Shown one piece after another: positions 6,776-11,533 of a stretch of DNA of 11,533 bases; positions within the stretch are counted from its first letter, which is position 1, and every line of letters starts with the position of its first letter. Where the stretch lies: the NCBI GenBank assembly GCA_002085035.1, contig MZGM01000095.1, forward strand, positions 1-11,533, given 5' to 3'. This stretch comes from Candidatus Zhuqueibacterota bacterium 4484_219. GTDB lineage: Bacteria > Zhuqueibacterota > JdFR-76 > 4484-219. A program made the position numbers and the translations under genes. The notes below the pieces were generated by a model. That model had not been told where the DNA came from. It saw only the letters and a list, made by a program, of their open reading frames with translations, and did not search any database.

Positions 6776-7228
6776 ATGGAACTCAACAACTTAGTAAACA
6801 TTCTGTTAGTAGATGATGACGAAGATTGCCGAATGCTCATTAGAGATGCTATCGAAAGTGCTCACATAAAAAACCACATCGACGAAGTTGCAGATGGTAA
6901 AGAAGCTTTAGATTTTCTCTATCAAAAAAACCAGTACGCAAACGCTCAGAGACCAGGATTAATCTTTTTGGACATCGACATGCCAATAATGAACGGGATT
7001 GAAACTTTGAAAGTAATAAAAAGCGATCCACAACTTAGATGGATTCCTGTAGTCATGATGACCGCTATTACCGATGATAAAGAAAAACGTCTGGCAGCAG
7101 AGAATGGTGCTAATAGCTACACTGTCAAGCCTACTGACCCCATGCGATTCATCGATACTGTTCTCTCCGCTACTCAATATTGGCTTGGCATCCATCAATA
7201 TCCCGAGGAAATAATTAAAGGGCCATAA
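6776..7228 (+). CDS. Rcp1/CheY-like single-domain response regulator
   Basis: The protein has 150 residues from the preferred ATG at 6776. It is a lone receiver: acidic pair in LLVDDDEDC, phosphoacceptor D66 in IFLDIDMPIMNG, Thr in MMTAITDD and K118 in TVKPTD. The extra-long loop between the DDDE and DMP motifs (KEALDFLYQKNQYANAQRPG) and the C-terminal extension with YWLGIHQYPEE are typical of Rcp1-type receivers, which pair with phytochrome-like kinases and often dimerise through the C-terminus. No output domain is present, so it probably signals by protein contact or relays phosphate onward. It sits 97 bases after the two-TM kinase core and its stop codon directly abuts the ATG of the next gene, so it is probably co-transcribed and translationally coupled with it. 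Confidence 0.93.
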   Translation: MELNNLVNILLVDDDEDCRMLIRDAIESAHIKNHIDEVADGKEALDFLYQKNQYANAQRPGLIFLDIDMPIMNGIETLKVIKSDPQLRWIPVVMMTAITDDKEKRLAAENGANSYTVKPTDPMRFIDTVLSATQYWLGIHQYPEEIIKGP

Positions 7229-8452
7229 ATGCAAAAAAAACGGATTCTTTTATGTGAAGATGATGAAGACCAAGCTTTGTTGGTCCAGGACGCGTTGGAA
7301 GACAAATACGCCCTGGACATTTTATCTCTGGGGCAGAGAGTCTTCGAAACAAATCTGGATGATTATGAAGTAATCTTACTGGACTACAATCTACCAGATA
7401 TTTCCGGATTGGAAGTACTTCAGGAAGTCGTCCGACGTACCGAAGTACCTGCAATTATGCTTACCGGCGAAGACAACATCCAATTAGCTGTTGAAGCGCT
7501 AAAAATTGGTGCGTACAACTATCTGGTTAAAGGGCCTAGCGCTTACACTGCTCTCCCCATAGTAGTGCAAAAAACCACAGAAGAGTATAATCAAAAGCGA
7601 AAAAACCAAGAGCTGGAGCTACTTCTTTTCCAAAAAGAAAAAACGGCCGCCATCGGTCAACTGGCCGCTAGTACTTCCCACGAGATCTGCAATCCGCTAA
7701 GCTTCATCACTGGTAACTTAGCCTTCATAAAAGAATATACTCAGGATCTGGAAACCATTTTTAATGATTTCCTCAAAAAATTACGGCAAGACCCCTCCAA
7801 CTTGGCACAAAGTTATTTGGAAAAATTTCAGACTCCAACCGATAAAGATACTCCAATTTCTTTAATAGGCGAAATCAAGCACGCCGTTAACGACGCGATG
7901 GAAGGAGCAGAAAGAATTCGAAGAATTGTCCAGGGGCTCTTGGATTTCTCTAACGTCCAGCGAACAGAATTAGAGTCGGTCAATCTCAATAAATCTTTGG
8001 CTAACACCTTACAGATTTTGCGCTACGAGCTCACCCAAAAAGCAAAGATTATTACTGAATACGGAGACCTACCCTCGATTACTTGCTATCCAGGACAACT
8101 TAACCAGGTGTTCATGAATATCTTAATCTATCTTTCTCAAATTATTAAACAAAAAGGTGACATCAAAATCAAAACCTATCAGAAAAATAAAAATATTTTT
8201 ATCGAGATTAGTAATACCGGTGGTCAGATACCGGAAAAAAAGCTTTCCTCATTATTTATGCCACGTTTCAATCCTTATTTATCTGAACACGAAAAGGCCG
8301 TAGGGTTAAACGTTAGCTATGAAATTATCAAACATCATGGGGGAGAGATCGAGGTAAAAAACCTGCCTGGAAGTGGCAGCAAATTTACGATTAGATTACC
8401 AATCCAACCTCCTAACCTGACAGGGGACAAAAATGGCCCAAAGAATTACTGA
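7229..8452 (+). CDS. receiver-histidine kinase fusion with degenerate ATP-binding domain (predicted pseudokinase)
   Basis: The protein has 407 residues, is soluble and begins with a receiver (about 5-125): E10-D11-D12, phosphoacceptor D52 in ILLDYNLPD and K101 in YLVKG. A short coiled coil leads into a DHp domain (about 140-270) with H151 in STSHEICNPLSF and a second helix near IRRIVQGLLDFS. The ATP-binding domain (about 285-395) keeps its outline and its end (GSGSKFTIRLP), but key residues are changed. The Mg-binding Asn of the N-box is Y301 (NILIYLSQ), the G1 Asp is N329 (NTGGQIP), and the glycine-rich G2 loop is eroded to KAVGLNVS (356-363). It is unlikely to bind or use ATP normally. It may be a phosphotransferase like Spo0B, a phosphatase, or a substrate of another kinase. 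Its ATG follows the previous stop with no gap, and its 3' end overlaps the next gene by 20 bases. Confidence 0.9.
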   Translation: MQKKRILLCEDDEDQALLVQDALEDKYALDILSLGQRVFETNLDDYEVILLDYNLPDISGLEVLQEVVRRTEVPAIMLTGEDNIQLAVEALKIGAYNYLVKGPSAYTALPIVVQKTTEEYNQKRKNQELELLLFQKEKTAAIGQLAASTSHEICNPLSFITGNLAFIKEYTQDLETIFNDFLKKLRQDPSNLAQSYLEKFQTPTDKDTPISLIGEIKHAVNDAMEGAERIRRIVQGLLDFSNVQRTELESVNLNKSLANTLQILRYELTQKAKIITEYGDLPSITCYPGQLNQVFMNILIYLSQIIKQKGDIKIKTYQKNKNIFIEISNTGGQIPEKKLSSLFMPRFNPYLSEHEKAVGLNVSYEIIKHHGGEIEVKNLPGSGSKFTIRLPIQPPNLTGDKNGPKNY

Positions 8453-11400
8453 ATTGGCAACAATAGGAATCCAGCACATGTCTGGAATCCAAACACCCTC
8501 AAGACAAAAGACCTGTCCAGTCGAATTGGACTATCGAGACATACTGGAAAGTGCCAACGACCTTATTCAGAGCGTGGCACCCGATGGGTCTTTTCTGTAT
8601 GTTAACCGTGCCTGGCGAAAAACTCTTGGATACAGCAGAAAAGAAATCTCCGGCCTTTCCTTATTCGACATTATTCATCCTGATAATCAGACACACTGGA
8701 GAGAAATATTTCAGCGTGTACTTTCAGGAAAAAAGGTTAACCATATTGAAGCGACATTCGTCAGCAAAGAGGGAAGAAAAGTCTATCTGGAAGGCAGCAT
8801 TAGCTGTCGCTTTGCTAAGGGCAAGCCTGTTGTCACTATTGGTATTTTTCGCGACATCAGCGAACATGTCCGAGTAGAAAATTTAATCCGCATCCAACGC
8901 GACCTCTATGTAGCACTCAATTCTGTAATCTCCCTTGATGAGGCACTACGACTATGTCTCGAAGCGGCAATCAGCGCTTCAAAAATGGATTGCGGTGGGA
9001 TTTATCTTGTAGATGAGAGTTCCGGGGATTTACATCTCATGTTTGCGAAAAACTTATCTTCGGATTTTCTCAAAACTGCCTCACACTATGATGCAAATTC
9101 AGCCAGTGCTCGGCTAATCAAGGCAGGCAAACCAATTTACACAAACCACCAAAAAATAGTGACCTCAATCGAATCGAATCGTCGAGATGAGGGGCTACAA
9201 GCCCTTGCTATTATTCCAGTGCTTTATGAAGGCAAGGTTATCGGCTGTCTCAACATTGCCTCACATACCCTTGACGAAGTTCCCGTTTTTGCTCGTAATG
9301 CGCTCGAAGCTATTGCCGCTCAGATCGGAAGCATTATTTCACGAATAAAAACAGAAGAGACGTTGAGAGAAAACGAGAAAAAATATTACTCGCTTTTCAA
9401 ATTTCATAAAGAAATACTCGAACAATCACCTGTAGGAATTCTTAGATTAGATGAAAATATGCACATCGTATATGAAAATCCCGAAATGAAGAGATTGATG
9501 GGGGTACCACCAAATGACGAACAATCAAAGGCTTTAGGAAAGGATATTCGAAAATTACCCTCGATACGAAAGACGGGACTGGTTCAAGAATTAGATAATC
9601 TGCTAAAAGGGAAAAAGATTCAAGGTGAAAAATCTTTCACCTCAATGTATGGAAAAAAATTGTATCTGTCATTTATTATCTCTCCGATTATGCAAGGAGG
9701 TAGATTTTTAGGTGCAAACTTACTTGTGACTGATATTACCGAACACAAACGTGCGGAGGAGGCACTGCAGAAAAGTGAAATTCGGTATCGTACCCTCTTT
9801 GATGCTGCTAACGATGCTATCTTCATCATGTCAAAAGAGAAATTCATTGAATGCAATCCCAAAACTCTGGAGATGTTTGGATGTAAGAAAAAAGAAGACA
9901 TTGTTGGTCATGCACCTTACGAGTTTTCTCCTCCTAAGCAACCAGATGGAAAAAATTCGCGGGAAGCCGCATTAGAGAAAATAGACGCTGCTCTGGCCGG
10001 AATACCACAACGATTCTATTGGAAACATATTAAAAAAGATGGAACCCCTTTTGACACCGAGGTTTCTTTGAATCGTTTCGAAGCAGGTAATCAAGTATTT
10101 CTCCAAGCCATAGTTAGGGACATTAGCGAACGCAAGCGTACGGAAGAGGCACTGAGAAAAAGCGAAGAGCAATATCGGGGCATCTTCGAATCGGCTACTG
10201 ACGCTTTCCTGATTTTCAACCTGAACGGTGAAATCGTCGAAGCCAACCCTGCTGCTTGTAAAATGTATGGTTATTCCTACAAAGAACTCATCAAGCTGTC
10301 AGGAAAAGATATTGTTCACTCGGACTATTCCCATACATTCGAAGATTTCATAAAGCAAGTTACCTCGGGCAATAAATTTCATGCAGAGTCGATTGATGTT
10401 CGGAAAGATGGAAGCACTTTCAATGTTGAGATTCAGGGTACTTTATTTAATTACCAGGGCAAACCACATCTGTTGTCCGTTGTTCGCGACATCAGTGAAC
10501 GTAAACATCTCCAAGAACAACTCCGCCAAGCCCAGAAAATGGAGGCAGTCGGTGCTCTGGCAGGCGGGGTGGCTCACGATTTCAACAATACTCGTCTTAT
10601 TGGCGAAAACATCTCCTTGTGCACTGATTTGGAAAGCGATATCTGGACGGTCGAGGGAGATACTGCCAACATTGAACAGGTGATTATGAATCTGGTAGTT
10701 AATGCTCGAGATGCTATGCCTGAGGGGGGACAAATTAGCATCAAGACGAGAAATGTGACCGTAGACAAAAAGTACTGCCGTACTCACAGCTATGCGCGCC
10801 CGGGAAAATTTGTATCTCTATCCGTCCAGGATACCGGGATAGGCATGAAGGAGGATATTATCGATCGTATTTTTGAACCTTTCTTCAGTACAAAGAGGGC
10901 GGGGCAAGGAACTGGGCTGGGACTTTCGGTGGTGTACGGTATCATCAAAAAACACGAAGGTTGGATCGAAGTAGAAAGCTCTCCGGGTAGTGGGAGTACT
11001 TTCAAAATATACCTGCCAGCAGTTTCCTGGAAACCGGAAAAAGAAAAGACGAAATATGTGACCTCAAAGAGACTAAAAGGCCATGGGGAACGAATCCTGG
11101 TGGTAGAGGACGATGAATCTGTAAGAGAATTTACTACCAGAGGACTTTCCCAAAATGGTTATGTGGTCACTACTGCAAAGAACGCACAAGAAGCAATAAA
11201 GGTTTTTCAAAAAAACAAAGCAAATTTCAATTTAGTTGTTAGCGATGTAGTTCTACCTGATGAAACTGGGCCTAGATTGGCGAAACGACTCCGCAAACTT
11301 AAGCCTGACATCGGTATTCTATTTACCAGCGGGTACAGTGGAGAAAAATCAAATTGGCAAACAATCCAGCAAAACGGATACCCATATCTTCAAAAACCCT

Positions 11401-11498
11401 ATTTACTGACCAACTTACTTAAAGTTATCAACGAAGTACTAAAAAATAAGTGTAATCCTGAACTAGTCAGAAAGGGACTAAAATTAAAAAGCTCGTAA
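8433..11498 (+). CDS. soluble PAS-GAF-PAS-PAS-PAS-(truncated HisKA)-HATPase-REC hybrid kinase
   Basis: The protein has 1021 residues and no TM segment, so it is cytoplasmic. Domains are PAS1 at about 33-145, GAF 160-305, PAS2 325-440, PAS3 450-570, PAS4 580-692, HATPase about 735-862 and receiver 885-1000 with D938 in VVSDVVLPD and Lys in YLQKPY. HATPase boxes are intact: MNLVVNARDAM, QDTGIGM (799-805) and GQGTGLGLSV. The HisKA domain is broken: the H-box LAGGVAHDFNN (H715) is followed directly by RLIGENI, which in this family normally lies some 70-80 residues further on. The rest of helix 1, all of helix 2 and the linker are missing, in frame. The ATG at 8433 follows AGGGG (8421-8425) by seven bases and overlaps the preceding gene in another frame, indicating translational coupling. 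The ligands of the PAS and GAF domains are not evident. Confidence 0.93.
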   Translation: MAQRITELATIGIQHMSGIQTPSRQKTCPVELDYRDILESANDLIQSVAPDGSFLYVNRAWRKTLGYSRKEISGLSLFDIIHPDNQTHWREIFQRVLSGKKVNHIEATFVSKEGRKVYLEGSISCRFAKGKPVVTIGIFRDISEHVRVENLIRIQRDLYVALNSVISLDEALRLCLEAAISASKMDCGGIYLVDESSGDLHLMFAKNLSSDFLKTASHYDANSASARLIKAGKPIYTNHQKIVTSIESNRRDEGLQALAIIPVLYEGKVIGCLNIASHTLDEVPVFARNALEAIAAQIGSIISRIKTEETLRENEKKYYSLFKFHKEILEQSPVGILRLDENMHIVYENPEMKRLMGVPPNDEQSKALGKDIRKLPSIRKTGLVQELDNLLKGKKIQGEKSFTSMYGKKLYLSFIISPIMQGGRFLGANLLVTDITEHKRAEEALQKSEIRYRTLFDAANDAIFIMSKEKFIECNPKTLEMFGCKKKEDIVGHAPYEFSPPKQPDGKNSREAALEKIDAALAGIPQRFYWKHIKKDGTPFDTEVSLNRFEAGNQVFLQAIVRDISERKRTEEALRKSEEQYRGIFESATDAFLIFNLNGEIVEANPAACKMYGYSYKELIKLSGKDIVHSDYSHTFEDFIKQVTSGNKFHAESIDVRKDGSTFNVEIQGTLFNYQGKPHLLSVVRDISERKHLQEQLRQAQKMEAVGALAGGVAHDFNNTRLIGENISLCTDLESDIWTVEGDTANIEQVIMNLVVNARDAMPEGGQISIKTRNVTVDKKYCRTHSYARPGKFVSLSVQDTGIGMKEDIIDRIFEPFFSTKRAGQGTGLGLSVVYGIIKKHEGWIEVESSPGSGSTFKIYLPAVSWKPEKEKTKYVTSKRLKGHGERILVVEDDESVREFTTRGLSQNGYVVTTAKNAQEAIKVFQKNKANFNLVVSDVVLPDETGPRLAKRLRKLKPDIGILFTSGYSGEKSNWQTIQQNGYPYLQKPYLLTNLLKVINEVLKNKCNPELVRKGLKLKSS

Positions 11499-11533
11499 CC
11501 AATCTTTAAGTTCTTCAGTACTTCTTCCATTGT
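11484..11533 (-). CDS. possible C-terminal tail of a convergent gene (5' part outside the window)
   Basis: Read on the minus strand from the window edge, one frame gives NGRSTEELKDWLRAF and then TAA (complement of 11484-11486). The amphipathic composition and the stop close to the end of the plus-strand gene look like a genuine C-terminus, overlapping the last codons of the hybrid kinase by 15 bases. Only 15 codons are visible, so family and function cannot be assigned and chance is a real possibility. Confidence 0.3.
   Translation of the reverse strand, partial: NGRSTEELKDWLRAF

Noticed and set aside
833..11005. Numerous minus-strand frames of 60-116 codons under the kinase genes
   Set aside because: They lie inside well-supported plus-strand domains, have no ribosome binding sites of note and show no family-like motifs.
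1..11533. tRNA, rRNA, CRISPR arrays, insertion sequences or integrase genes
   Set aside because: I found no regular repeat-spacer structure, transposase-like motifs, terminal inverted repeats or RNA gene signatures in the spacers.

Overview
The window is one dense, all-plus-strand block of two-component signalling genes, preceded by the 3' end of an unrelated-looking carbohydrate-binding (CBM9-like) protein and followed by what may be the tail of a minus-strand gene. It holds four histidine kinase genes, two stand-alone receivers, six receiver domains in total, at least seven sensory domains (one HBM, six PAS, one GAF) and one Hpt domain. No DNA-binding, GGDEF/EAL, chemotaxis or other recognisable effector domain is present, so the final output of the relay must lie elsewhere. 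Base composition looks AT-leaning, Shine-Dalgarno sites are bacterial, and multi-PAS hybrid kinases with an Rcp-type receiver point to a free-living, signalling-rich bacterium. The CBM9-like protein and HBM sensor suggest a Gram-negative-type envelope, but I cannot place the organism in a phylum from this sequence.

Layout: 1-612, 3' part of a CBM9-like domain protein. 665-4597, a large membrane phosphorelay kinase (HBM sensor, HAMP, two PAS, HisKA, HATPase, two receivers, Hpt). 4598-4914, a spacer with a five-copy degenerate heptamer repeat, a doubtful small ORF and a hairpin that would occlude the next ribosome binding site. 4915-5541, a receiver fused to a four-cysteine tail. 5670-6678, a two-TM histidine kinase interrupted by a +1 frameshift in an A6 run. 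6776-7228, an Rcp1/CheY-like single-domain receiver. 7229-8452, a receiver-kinase fusion with a degenerate ATP-binding domain. 8433-11498, a soluble PAS-GAF-PAS-PAS-PAS kinase with a terminal receiver, which lacks most of its dimerisation/phosphoacceptor domain. 11484-11533, a possible C-terminal end of a convergent gene.

How they may work together: the first kinase contains every step of a phosphorelay and could pass phosphate from its Hpt to the free-standing receivers. The two-TM kinase and Rcp-like receiver resemble the usual kinase plus adjacent small-receiver pairing. The last two genes overlap by 20 bases and carry complementary defects: the first keeps the phosphoacceptor histidine domain but has lost ATP-binding residues, while the second keeps an intact ATP-binding domain but has lost most of its histidine-bundle domain. 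This invites the idea of a kinase split over two proteins. The competing explanation is decay of the cluster or assembly error, since three of the four kinases carry a visible lesion.
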